Assembly (NCBI GenBank): GCA_013289195.1
Contig: JABDAI010000010.1
Location: forward strand, 1-31,775
DNA: 31,775 nt
Direction: 5' to 3'
From: Verrucomicrobiota bacterium
Lineage (GTDB): Bacteria > Verrucomicrobiota > Verrucomicrobiae > Opitutales > CG1-02-43-26
Position numbers and translations under genes: made by a program. The notes beneath the pieces were generated by a model. That model saw only the letters and a program-made list of their open reading frames with translations. It did no database searches and had not been told where the DNA came from. Below are positions 1 through 7,044 of the stretch, piece by piece (position 1 is the first letter of the stretch; each line of letters starts with the position of its first letter).

Positions 1-134
1 TTAGCTCTAGCTGTCTGTTCTGTCGGCTCCTGTGTGACACTTTTTCCAGCAAATTTTCCGGCAGCTGTCGTCTCGGGCAGCTGCGGTTTTTTTTCAATTG
101 AACTGGGTGTTTTTTTTGGTGTTATAGATTCCAT
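1..134 (-). CDS. N-terminal part of an unidentified protein, running off the left edge
   Basis: An ATG at 134-132 on the minus strand opens a frame that stays open to the window edge (44 codons). The residues read MESITPKKTPSSIEKK, then a Pro/Thr/Lys-rich stretch that includes GKFAGKSVTQ. This looks like a disordered, charged N-terminus, with no hydrophobic signal sequence. The stretch is visibly richer in G+C than the A/T-rich DNA just upstream (135-240), which supports coding. No clear Shine-Dalgarno site precedes the ATG. The function cannot be told from this fragment; the TAA-like triplet at 3-1 is out of frame. Confidence 0.5.
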   Translation of the reverse strand, partial: MESITPKKTPSSIEKKPQLPETTAAGKFAGKSVTQEPTEQTARA

Positions 135-412
135 AAATAAATGATAATGCAGTATTAAATAAAAATCAAAAAATATTAAAAAAATAAATTAAATATAATT
201 TTAATATTAAATATATTTGCTATTTTACTACCGTCAATCAATTTTTAACCATCTTTCCCTGCTTGATGAGGGGAGGGCCCTAAATGGGCCTTCCTACTCT
301 ATGATACCATTTCCCAAATTAAAATGGTATGAGTTGAAAGGGTAAGAATTTTTCCCGATTTGTTTCTCAAAATGAGTTTATTTTTTTATCTTTTTCTGAT
401 CGAAACTGAGGT
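135..412. other. Intergenic region, very AT-rich, with two hairpins
   Basis: No gene seen. 135-240 is almost pure A/T and would fit the promoter region of the minus-strand gene at the left edge. Two inverted repeats follow. One is GC-rich: 271-280 pairs with 286-295 around a TAAAT loop, about 8-10 bp with one G-T pair. The other is a perfect 9-bp stem, ATACCATTT at 304-312 with AAATGGTAT at 322-330. Neither is followed by a strong T-run, so terminator function for the beta-barrel gene ending at 413 is possible but unproven. Confidence 0.45.
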
Positions 413-1117
413 TTATAATTGAAAACGTATTCCTAGATCAACACTTTGAGTATAAGGTCTATTATCAGATCTGAGTAATGTTCGCTCAGTCAAAACTTCG
501 CTAGTTGAGAAAAGTCTATAGCCTAAAGTCAATACTACACAATTAGTCCATTGATAAGAAAATCCCGTAATCAACTGCGTGGCAACTACCCATGAATTGC
601 GAGAGAAAGGAGGTTTAACTAGGAAGTGATCAGCGAATTTCATTGTGGATCTATTATAAGATGCACCTAGCCCTAAACCAAAGTAAAACTTCCAACAAGG
701 ACAGAAAGAAAAATCAGCCAATAAATTCGCCATAACTGCTGCATCCCTTGAATGTCCATGCAAAGAGATAGTTTTCGAATGAATCTTTCGTTTGTCTGAA
801 AAAACCTCAAAATGTCCTTTACGTAATTTATGGGGTCTGTAAACAAACTCACCTTCTACTCTAAAATCTAAACAATCTCTAGCTGGAATTAAAAACCCAA
901 TAGAAAAATTGCCTCCCCATGCTTGCTTATACTGCCGAGAAAAGAAAAATTCTTTTCCATGCATAGCAAATGTATACCGCTGGTGATTATGCCAAGAAGC
1001 GCTTCCTGATCCTGCAATATACCAATTTTCGAAGCAAGATAAACAGTTCGCGCTAGTTAATAAACTAGATAAGAAAAGTATGCCTAAAGTGGCAATGAGT
1101 ATTGAGCATTTTTTCAT
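413..1117 (-). CDS. Outer-membrane beta-barrel protein, opacity/OmpA-like type
   Basis: The 234-residue protein begins with a clear signal peptide (MKKCSILIATLGILFLSSL, cleavage probably after TSA near residue 23). The rest alternates polar and aromatic/hydrophobic residues in short strands, for example FYFGLGLGASYN and VVLTLGYRLF, and it closes with a beta strand SVDLGIRFQL at the C-terminus. This is the pattern of small 8-stranded outer-membrane barrels, whose last strand carries the assembly signal. It has several cysteines near the N-terminus and around residue 140 (FCPCWK), more than typical barrels; cysteine-rich envelope proteins are known in chlamydiae. A Gram-negative envelope is implied. 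The exact family is not identified. The gene stands alone, with about 110 bp of AT-rich DNA between it and guaB. Confidence 0.7.
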   Translation of the reverse strand: MKKCSILIATLGILFLSSLLTSANCLSCFENWYIAGSGSASWHNHQRYTFAMHGKEFFFSRQYKQAWGGNFSIGFLIPARDCLDFRVEGEFVYRPHKLRKGHFEVFSDKRKIHSKTISLHGHSRDAAVMANLLADFSFCPCWKFYFGLGLGASYNRSTMKFADHFLVKPPFSRNSWVVATQLITGFSYQWTNCVVLTLGYRLFSTSEVLTERTLLRSDNRPYTQSVDLGIRFQL

Positions 1118-1227
1118 ATATGTAATAGTAAGGCTTGGACAAATTGAATAAAAGAAAAATTATGTTTATATTAAATTTTCAAATTCAAATAAAAATAAAA
1201 TCGGTAACGATTGCAATGTAAAAAATA

Positions 1228-2793
1228 TCAATCGACATGCGCAATATTTGTCTTTAATTCAATAACATCGTGCGGAAGCGCTTCCCGCTCACCGGCAAAA
1301 GTGACTCTTACATACCGAGCATTTTCTTTAAGCTCTTTTAAATTTCGAGCCCCTAAGTAACCTAATCCCGATTGTATTCCGCCGACTAACCGTGCAATGG
1401 TTTCATGCACCGAACCTGAGAGCTCTTTTAACGCTTCTATACCTTCGGCAACAGCCTTTTTTGATATATCTTTTTTATCATGTCCATAGCGTAATGCAGA
1501 ACCTGCTCTCATGGCTTCCAAACTTCCCATCCCTCGATACTGTTTATAAAATTTGCCATTAATTTCCACAATATCCCCAGCAGCTTCTTTGCAGCCTGCA
1601 AATAGACTTCCGCAAACAACTGCGTCGGCTAGAGTTAAGGCTTTTACAATGTCTCCACTTTTTGTAATTCCTCCATCTGCCAAGATTTTAACTTTATTTT
1701 TAACAGCGACTTTTGATGCCTCATAGAGCGCAGTCAGTTGAGGAATGCCAACTCCTGCAATAATGCGTGTTGTACAAATAGAACCGGGCCCTTGCCCAAC
1801 TTTGACAGCGTTTGCACCCGCTTGCGCAAGAAACTCTACACCCTCAGCACTCGTTACATTGCCCGCAATAAGAGTTAGTTCTTTAAAGTTTTGACGAATT
1901 AATCTTACCGCTTCACCCACTCCAGCTGAATGCCCATGTGCCACTGAAATTGCAACTACATCAACGTTTTCTTCAACAAGATTATGAACATGGTGCAAGA
2001 TGTGATCTTTATCTAAAGCACCAGCTGGGGTTCTAGATATGGCAATCGCAGCCCCACACACTAACCTAAACTGTCCATCCCGTGCTGGCTTTACCATACT
2101 TTTTTGCGCTGCAATTATGGATTCTATATCTTTTAAAATAAAAAGACCATGCAAACGATCTTCATCATCGACGACTAGAAGTTTGCTCACCCCCATATGC
2201 TTATTAAAAAACTTATCAGCTACAGCAATAGGATCTTTCCCTAAAGCCTTTTGATTGATGGTAAACAAATCTTTCCGAGGAGCCATTGCTTTTTCAGCTG
2301 ACTGATTTCTATAGCGTTCTTGAATAACATTATTTGAGAGGAGGCCAAGAAGTTTTCCATGCTGATCGACTACAGGGAAGGTCGTAAAATCGTAATGCTT
2401 TTCAGCAATCAAATCGAGTACGTAGCCTATATTAACTTCAGGAATCACCGTGATCGGCTCTTGAATCAATCCATGAATATGATGCTTAACCCGCGCTACT
2501 TCTTTAATTTGATCTTTTTGCTCCATATTATAATGGATAAGACCTAGTCCTCCTTGTAAAGCCATTGCAATTGCCATATTAGATTCGGTCACCGTATCCA
2601 TATCAGCAGAAATCAAAGGAATCGTTAAAGAAAGACCTTCAGAAAGGGAGGTTTCCAGATTTGTCTGCCTAGGCAAAACATCAGAATAACAAGTTGCTAG
2701 CGATACATCATCGTACGTAAGTGCAAAAGGCTGATTGGCTTTAAAAAAAGGTTCAGCAGTTAAATATTCAGAAACTACTTTTTTTTTATTCAT
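1228..2793 (-). CDS. guaB: Inosine-5'-monophosphate dehydrogenase
   Basis: Catalyses IMP + NAD+ to XMP, the committed step of GMP synthesis. The 521-residue protein has the TIM barrel split by two CBS domains (about residues 113-230). Recognisable are LTYDDVSL near residue 25, the catalytic loop GPGSICTTR with Cys340, LADGGI with the IMP-binding Asp373, the YRGMGS segment at 419-424, and the flap Arg435-Tyr436 dyad plus EGIE at 450-453. The dyad and the CBS domains argue for IMPDH rather than GMP reductase. One oddity: the NAD-contacting segment normally read DSSHGHS is SVAHGHS here (283-289), so the usual Asp is Ser. It lies 75 bp downstream of sufU on the same strand and may be cotranscribed with sufS-sufU. 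Confidence 0.95.
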   Translation of the reverse strand: MNKKKVVSEYLTAEPFFKANQPFALTYDDVSLATCYSDVLPRQTNLETSLSEGLSLTIPLISADMDTVTESNMAIAMALQGGLGLIHYNMEQKDQIKEVARVKHHIHGLIQEPITVIPEVNIGYVLDLIAEKHYDFTTFPVVDQHGKLLGLLSNNVIQERYRNQSAEKAMAPRKDLFTINQKALGKDPIAVADKFFNKHMGVSKLLVVDDEDRLHGLFILKDIESIIAAQKSMVKPARDGQFRLVCGAAIAISRTPAGALDKDHILHHVHNLVEENVDVVAISVAHGHSAGVGEAVRLIRQNFKELTLIAGNVTSAEGVEFLAQAGANAVKVGQGPGSICTTRIIAGVGIPQLTALYEASKVAVKNKVKILADGGITKSGDIVKALTLADAVVCGSLFAGCKEAAGDIVEINGKFYKQYRGMGSLEAMRAGSALRYGHDKKDISKKAVAEGIEALKELSGSVHETIARLVGGIQSGLGYLGARNLKELKENARYVRVTFAGEREALPHDVIELKTNIAHVD

Positions 2794-2868
2794 TTTGTTT
2801 AATGGCTCATCTTAAATCCATTTCCTCGTTAAAGAAAAGCATAAATAACTGTTTTTGCGAGACGGATT

Positions 2869-3324
2869 TCATTTTTCTTTGACTGCGTGATCAAAAGTAT
2901 GCCAGGCGAGGGTAGCGCACTTTACACGAGCCGGGAAATGTTTCACACTGCTTAGTAAATTTAATTCTTCGATATCTAAATTAGAAAATTCCTCATTCTC
3001 TTTAATAGACTCTATCGCATCTCGTGTACAAATTTTTTGAAAGTAATTCGATAGCTTTTCGCACATGGCTCTTGATTTACCCTTTAAGAGCTTTGTTAAA
3101 ATGGACGCAGAAGCTACTGATATCGCACAGCCTTCGCCTTCAAAAGTGACATTTTCAACTACGGAATTATTAATATTTACATAAATATGCACTTGGTCTC
3201 CACACAATGGATTATCTCCCTGAGCATCATGCGTACAATTCTCTAAACATCTTCTATTATGAGGATATTTATTATGGCTCATTATAACTTCCTGATAAAG
3301 CTCTCTAAGGTCGGACTCATTCAT
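2869..3324 (-). CDS. sufU: SufU-type Fe-S assembly protein (zinc-dependent sulfur acceptor)
   Basis: The 151-residue protein belongs to the NifU/IscU-like family. Cys41 and Asp43 (LCGD), Cys66 (GEGCAIS) and Cys136 (RVKCATLAW) match the Cys/Asp/Cys/Cys zinc site of SufU; the first three have the same numbering as in Bacillus subtilis SufU. The insertion between the second and third Cys is typical of SufU rather than IscU. SufU accepts persulfide from SufS and passes it on during cluster assembly. Its ATG overlaps the TGA of sufS by four bases (ATGA), a translational coupling that supports the start and the pairing. The other suf genes are not in the window. Confidence 0.9.
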   Translation of the reverse strand: MNESDLRELYQEVIMSHNKYPHNRRCLENCTHDAQGDNPLCGDQVHIYVNINNSVVENVTFEGEGCAISVASASILTKLLKGKSRAMCEKLSNYFQKICTRDAIESIKENEEFSNLDIEELNLLSSVKHFPARVKCATLAWHTFDHAVKEK

Positions 3325-4544
3325 ATTTTAAAAAAATCATATACCTTATATAATATTTCAACTAATTGATCAATATCATTCTTATTATTATAAATACCTA
3401 TCGAAGCGCGTGCTGTAGCACTCAGATTGTAACGGGTCATAAGAGGTTGTGCGCAATGATGGCCGCCGCGAATTGCAACACCGTGATGGTCAGCAAAAGT
3501 TGCAATGTCGTGGGCATGAATTCCTTTGATAATAAAGGAAAAGACACTCGATTTTTCCGTTGCCAAACCAATAATACGCAGTCCTGGGACGTCTGCCAAA
3601 CGTTTTTGAGCATAATTTAGTAACACCTCTTCTTGGGACCAAAATTTATCTATTCCAATAGAGGAAATAAAGTCAATAGCAGCACCCAGGCCAACTACTT
3701 GGGCGATAGGAGGAGTACCGGCTTCAAATCGTTGAGGAGGGGGCTTGAAGGTGGTAGACTTCTCGAATGAAACCCTTTCTATCATTCCTCCGCCACCTTG
3801 GTAGGGCTGGAGCGACTTCAATAAATCGTACTTCCCATATAAAACTCCTGCTCCTGTAGGTCCGTAAAGCTTATGACTGGAAAAAACATAAAAATCACAG
3901 TCCAAATCTTCTACATCTATTGGCATATGCGCGACTGCCTGGCAACCATCAACAAGCACTGGTATATTAAACTGATGTGCCATCTTAACCATCTTTTTGA
4001 TGGGGTTAACCGTCCCTAGCACATTGGACATGTGCGTAATGGCTACCAATTTCACTTTTTCCGTAAGCAAACTTTGATATGCATCTAGATCCAGTACACC
4101 AATCTCATCAACTGGAATCACCTTAATTATAATACCCATGCGCTCTTTCAGCAACTGCCATGGAACGATATTGGAATGATGTTCCATCTCTGAAAGAATA
4201 ATTTCATCTCCCGCAGACAATTTTGAAAGTCCAAATGATTGCGCAACGAGATTGATGGATTCTGTTGCCCCTTTTGTAAAAACAATAGAATGAAAATCAG
4301 AGGCATTGATAAATTTTTGAACTTTTTTACGAACGGATTCATAAGCCTCTGTAGCTTCGGTACTTAGCGCATAAATTCCTCGATGAATATTAGCATATGA
4401 ATAGGAATAAAAATCACTAATAGCGTCAATGACTTTCTGAGGTTTTTGAGCACTGCTGGCTGTATCTAAGTACGCCAAAGGATGATCATAAAATTTTCGT
4501 TTTAATATAGGAAATTCAGCTCTGATACTGTGAATATCAATCAT
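3321..4544 (-). CDS. sufS: SufS-type cysteine desulfurase
   Basis: A 407-residue PLP enzyme (aminotransferase class V, group II desulfurase) that turns cysteine into alanine and a protein-bound persulfide. The PLP lysine is Lys225 in SSHKLYGPTG, and the catalytic Cys364 lies in RGGHHCAQP, the short-loop motif of SufS. EMEHHSNIVPW near residue 119 and FEAGTPP near 273 are also canonical. Length and numbering match the E. coli enzyme closely. First gene of a minus-strand unit sufS-sufU(-guaB); it overlaps sufU by four bases. About 250 bp of non-coding DNA lies upstream, between it and the divergent secreted-protein gene. Confidence 0.95.
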   Translation of the reverse strand: MIDIHSIRAEFPILKRKFYDHPLAYLDTASSAQKPQKVIDAISDFYSYSYANIHRGIYALSTEATEAYESVRKKVQKFINASDFHSIVFTKGATESINLVAQSFGLSKLSAGDEIILSEMEHHSNIVPWQLLKERMGIIIKVIPVDEIGVLDLDAYQSLLTEKVKLVAITHMSNVLGTVNPIKKMVKMAHQFNIPVLVDGCQAVAHMPIDVEDLDCDFYVFSSHKLYGPTGAGVLYGKYDLLKSLQPYQGGGGMIERVSFEKSTTFKPPPQRFEAGTPPIAQVVGLGAAIDFISSIGIDKFWSQEEVLLNYAQKRLADVPGLRIIGLATEKSSVFSFIIKGIHAHDIATFADHHGVAIRGGHHCAQPLMTRYNLSATARASIGIYNNKNDIDQLVEILYKVYDFFKI

Positions 4545-4724
4545 AAGTGTAACGAATGGTATTTAAAATCAGTCTTTTTGTCAAGAACTGTATTTATATC
4601 TTATTTAGATTATATTAACATTCTTCACAACAATATGCCAATAACTGTTCAAGTTTGAAGGAAGCATGCACGCAGGACCTTTCCTTTTTCAAATAAATGA
4701 AATCACTTTAAAAAACAGTTCGAT

Positions 4725-4753
4725 TTGATTTTTTTGCAAAATCTGCTTATAAT
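4725..4753 (+). promoter_or_regulatory. Sigma-70-type promoter for the secreted-protein gene at 4798
   Basis: TTGATT at 4725-4730, a 17-bp spacer, then TATAAT at 4748-4753 preceded by TGCT. Transcription would start near 4760, leaving a leader of about 38 nt without a Shine-Dalgarno site. Confidence 0.6.
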
Positions 4754-4797
4754 TAAAATAAAGGTAGTATTGATTTATATAATAAAATTATAATAAT

Positions 4798-5343
4798 ATG
4801 ACATTCACAAAAAAAATAAATGTATTTTTAATATTTTCAACATTAACATTTACTTTTTTTGCCGTAAATAATACTTACGGCGCTGAAAAAAGCGAAGTTC
4901 AATGGTCTGAAAAAGGCAATTTATTGAAAGAAATACGCGATACCGAATGGGATTTTAAAATTGATAACAAACGAGCAGATACAGTTTTATTAGAAGTTAT
5001 CGAAGATAAAGATATTAATACTGAAAAAGCGCCGGTAGTGGAATTAGAGGCACGAGGTAGAGAGAGTCAAACAGTTTCGGGGAAAAAAATAAACTTACCT
5101 GCAATTTATAAAATTCAAGTGACGAAAGGCGATTGTAAATGGGATTTTTCACCGAAATCATTATTAATGTTAGAGCCACCGGGGAGTTTATTTATAAATA
5201 CACATCCAAATCATTCCAAGTGCGGTCAAGCCTCTGGAGTAATATCGATAGAATTTGAAAACCCAACTAAAACTACGAAAGGAAAAGGAAATTTCCTTTT
5301 CACTCTTGAAACTGCTGCGGAAGTAAGCAAACCGCTTCCTTAA
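4798..5343 (+). CDS. Small secreted protein of unknown function
   Basis: The 181-residue protein starts with a signal peptide: a Lys-rich start, a hydrophobic core at residues 8-23 (FLIFSTLTFTFF region) and a likely cleavage after NTYGA, near residue 29. The mature part is about 150 residues, beta-rich in character, charged, with exactly two cysteines (Cys113 and Cys142) that could form a disulfide in the periplasm. No family is recognised. It stands alone between divergent sufS and tRNA-His, with a good promoter at 4725-4753 and no Shine-Dalgarno site before the ATG. Confidence 0.7.
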   Translation: MTFTKKINVFLIFSTLTFTFFAVNNTYGAEKSEVQWSEKGNLLKEIRDTEWDFKIDNKRADTVLLEVIEDKDINTEKAPVVELEARGRESQTVSGKKINLPAIYKIQVTKGDCKWDFSPKSLLMLEPPGSLFINTHPNHSKCGQASGVISIEFENPTKTTKGKGNFLFTLETAAEVSKPLP

Positions 5344-5424
5344 GCAGCGCAAACTTAATACATAAATTTGCCAAATATAATTCTGATCGAAAGGAAACGA
5401 TCAAAGAAGTTAAAGTAAAAACAA

Positions 5425-5453
5425 TTGACATTCGAAAAAGAACAATATCTAAT
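5425..5453 (+). promoter_or_regulatory. Promoter of tRNA-His
   Basis: A perfect -35 TTGACA at 5425-5430, a 17-bp spacer and TCTAAT at 5448-5453. The expected start point (about 5460) is some 10 bases before the mature tRNA. Confidence 0.7.
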
Positions 5454-5469
5454 GCTTGCAATTCACTGT

Positions 5470-5547
5470 GGTGGCTGTAGCTCAGTTGGTTAGAGCATTG
5501 GATTGTGATTCCAAGGGTCGCGGGTTCAAATCCCGTCTGCCACCCCA
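5470..5547 (+). tRNA. tRNA-His (anticodon GTG)
   Basis: A cloverleaf can be folded: acceptor GTGGCTG with CTGCCAC, D arm GCTC/GAGC, anticodon stem TTGGA/TCCAA around TTGTGAT (anticodon GTG), and T arm GCGGG/CCCGT with loop TTCAAAT. An extra G at 5470 pairs with C73; this is the G-1 identity element of histidine tRNAs, genome-encoded as in other bacteria. CCA is encoded at 5545-5547. Acceptor position 6:67 is a U-U mismatch where E. coli has U-A. A well-placed promoter lies upstream. Confidence 0.95.
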
Positions 5548-5580
5548 ATTTTTTACTTTTTTTTGTTATTTAAACTTAGG

Positions 5581-6453
5581 TTATTGAAAATTAAACCGTT
5601 TTTGTGCGGTACTGAGAATCGTTTTCATTTCCATAGACTCAAAAATTTCTCTTAATGCATTAGTATCCGCAGACTCTTTTAAATTTAATTCCACTTCTAA
5701 AGATGTGTTGAGCTTAATCATCGATACATTCATAGTTAAAATATCTTTCATCTGGGGTAAAACTAATTGGAAACGAGCAGGCGAAATATAATTCGCCTTA
5801 GCAAGAATATTCTCTATAGATCCATATTCTGCAATCCAACGCGCTGCAATTTTTGGGCCAACACCAGGAATTCCAGGAATGTTATCAGATGCATCACCTA
5901 TGAGTGCAAGATAATCGACAATTTGGCTGGGCTTAACAAAAAGTTTTTCCAAAAGCGCAGCTTCATCCAATGTTCGCCAGCCGAGTTTTGGATTAGCAGT
6001 AGGGGGCGGTAAGAGTTGAAATATACTAGGACAGAGGAGTTGGCCGAAATCCTTATCTGCGCTAACAATGTAAGCTACATTGCCTTCATTTTGTAATTTA
6101 ATAGCCGCAGAAGCAATCAGATCATCTGCCTCTACTCCGTATTTTTCTACAACGGGGATCCCCAATGCTGAAGTAATTTTTTTTATCCAAGGAAACTGGT
6201 CCCGGAGCGCTTGCGGAGTTTCGGTACGATGAGCTTTGTATTCTGGATGAAGCTCTAATCGTGCATGGGAGCCTCCCAAATCAAAAAAAACTACTGTATG
6301 ATCCGGTTTTTCTTTATCTTGCAAACTCCAAAGTGTTCGGACCCATCCGTGAAGTGCATTTGTAGGGAAGCCATCGGCGCGAGTAAGATTTGGAATTGCA
6401 TAGAAACTCCGAAACGCCAAATTAAAACCATCTATAAGAAGCCATTTTGCCAT
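5581..6453 (-). CDS. Stand-alone 5'-3' exonuclease / flap nuclease (PolA N-domain type)
   Basis: The 290-residue protein corresponds to the 5'-nuclease domain of DNA polymerase I without the polymerase part. The metal-binding acids are in place: Asp8 in LLIDGFN, Asp58 in VVFFDLGG, EADD at 108-111, SADKDF at 131-136 and GDASDNIPG at 187-194. The helix-hairpin-helix (H3TH) motif IPGIPGVGPKIAARW follows. Such enzymes remove RNA primers and flaps in DNA replication and repair; independent copies (Xni/ExoIX or FEN-like) exist beside PolA in many bacteria. The ATG at 6453 gives a canonical N-terminus. It is convergent with the tRNA gene and about 20 bp from a small basic frame upstream. Confidence 0.9.
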   Translation of the reverse strand: MAKWLLIDGFNLAFRSFYAIPNLTRADGFPTNALHGWVRTLWSLQDKEKPDHTVVFFDLGGSHARLELHPEYKAHRTETPQALRDQFPWIKKITSALGIPVVEKYGVEADDLIASAAIKLQNEGNVAYIVSADKDFGQLLCPSIFQLLPPPTANPKLGWRTLDEAALLEKLFVKPSQIVDYLALIGDASDNIPGIPGVGPKIAARWIAEYGSIENILAKANYISPARFQLVLPQMKDILTMNVSMIKLNTSLEVELNLKESADTNALREIFESMEMKTILSTAQKRFNFQ

Positions 6454-6473
6454 GGATTAAGACTATAGTCTTT

Positions 6474-6527
6474 TTATTTGCGTTTGGCAACAGGATTCAG
6501 TGTTCCGAATTTTGAAATTGCATCCAT
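6474..6527 (-). CDS. Possible very small basic protein (uncertain start)
   Basis: A minus-strand frame ends in TAA at 6476-6474 and reads MDAISKFGTLNPVAKRK from an ATG at 6527. The frame stays open further upstream for about 22 codons (to about 6593), giving KSKTSVGYKKKRN just before the Met, a Lys/Arg-rich sequence that looks protein-like. No ATG, GTG or TTG lies in that extension, so either only the 17-residue form is made, a rare start is used, or the frame is chance. It precedes the 5'-3' exonuclease by about 20 bp. No family recognised. Confidence 0.25.
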   Translation of the reverse strand: MDAISKFGTLNPVAKRK

Positions 6528-6601
6528 ATTTCGCTTTTTCTTATACCCGACGGAGGTTTTAGACTTGCTTTTTAATGGAACTTGCCTTTCGATGACTAGC
6601 T

Positions 6602-6629
6602 TTCACAGTTAATTAACAAACAATATAAT
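6602..6629 (+). promoter_or_regulatory. Promoter of yajC-secDF, very close to the start codon
   Basis: TTCACA at 6602-6607, a 16-bp spacer, then a perfect TATAAT at 6624-6629. The -10 box ends only five bases before the yajC ATG (6635), so transcription should start at or within a base or two of the start codon. There is no room for a Shine-Dalgarno site. Confidence 0.55.
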
Positions 6630-6634
6630 TTATT

Positions 6635-6988
6635 ATGCAAAAATCACTCGCTTCCGCATTCTCCTTCCTCGCCGATAATGCCGCACCCGCGGCTGCACCT
6701 ACTTCAGGCATAAGCTGGAATATTATCATGCTAGTCCTACTCTTTGGTGCTATGTGGTTCCTTCTCATTGCGCCTCAACGCAAAAAGCAAAAGCAACATG
6801 CTCAAATGCTTCAACAACTTTCCACTGGCGATAATATTGTTACGAATGGTGGAATCTTCGGTGTTATAACAAATGTTAAAGAAGATCGCTTTGTCATAAA
6901 AATTGCCGATAATACGCGCATCGAAGTTTTAAAAACTGCCATTGCTGGTAAAGTTGAAGAAGCTACCGAAATTAAATCTGAACCCTAA
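6635..6988 (+). CDS. yajC: Sec translocon accessory protein YajC
   Basis: The 117-residue protein has one membrane segment at about residues 27-46 (NIIMLVLLFGAMWFLLIAPQ), followed by the family hallmark RKKQKQH and a cytoplasmic domain with GDNIVTNGGIFGVI. YajC associates with SecDF and the SecYEG channel in the inner membrane. It sits 56 bp before secDF on the same strand, the usual arrangement. The N-terminal Ala/Pro-rich extension (SFLADNAAPAAAP) is typical for the family. The promoter position suggests a leaderless or nearly leaderless mRNA. Confidence 0.93.
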   Translation: MQKSLASAFSFLADNAAPAAAPTSGISWNIIMLVLLFGAMWFLLIAPQRKKQKQHAQMLQQLSTGDNIVTNGGIFGVITNVKEDRFVIKIADNTRIEVLKTAIAGKVEEATEIKSEP

Positions 6989-7044
6989 AGAAACCCAAAA
7001 ATTAAGTTCCTTTCATTTCTAAACTAACTTTTTCCCTTCTTTCT

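Noticed and set aside
1228..2793. GMP reductase instead of IMP dehydrogenase, because of the changed SVAHGHS motif
   Set aside because: The two CBS domains, the Arg-Tyr flap dyad and the EGIE motif are IMPDH features not shared by GMP reductase.
5300..5548. Minus-strand 82-codon frame beginning MGWQTGFEPATLG
   Set aside because: It is the antisense of tRNA-His and its flank; this translation of a tRNA gene is a well-known spurious protein.
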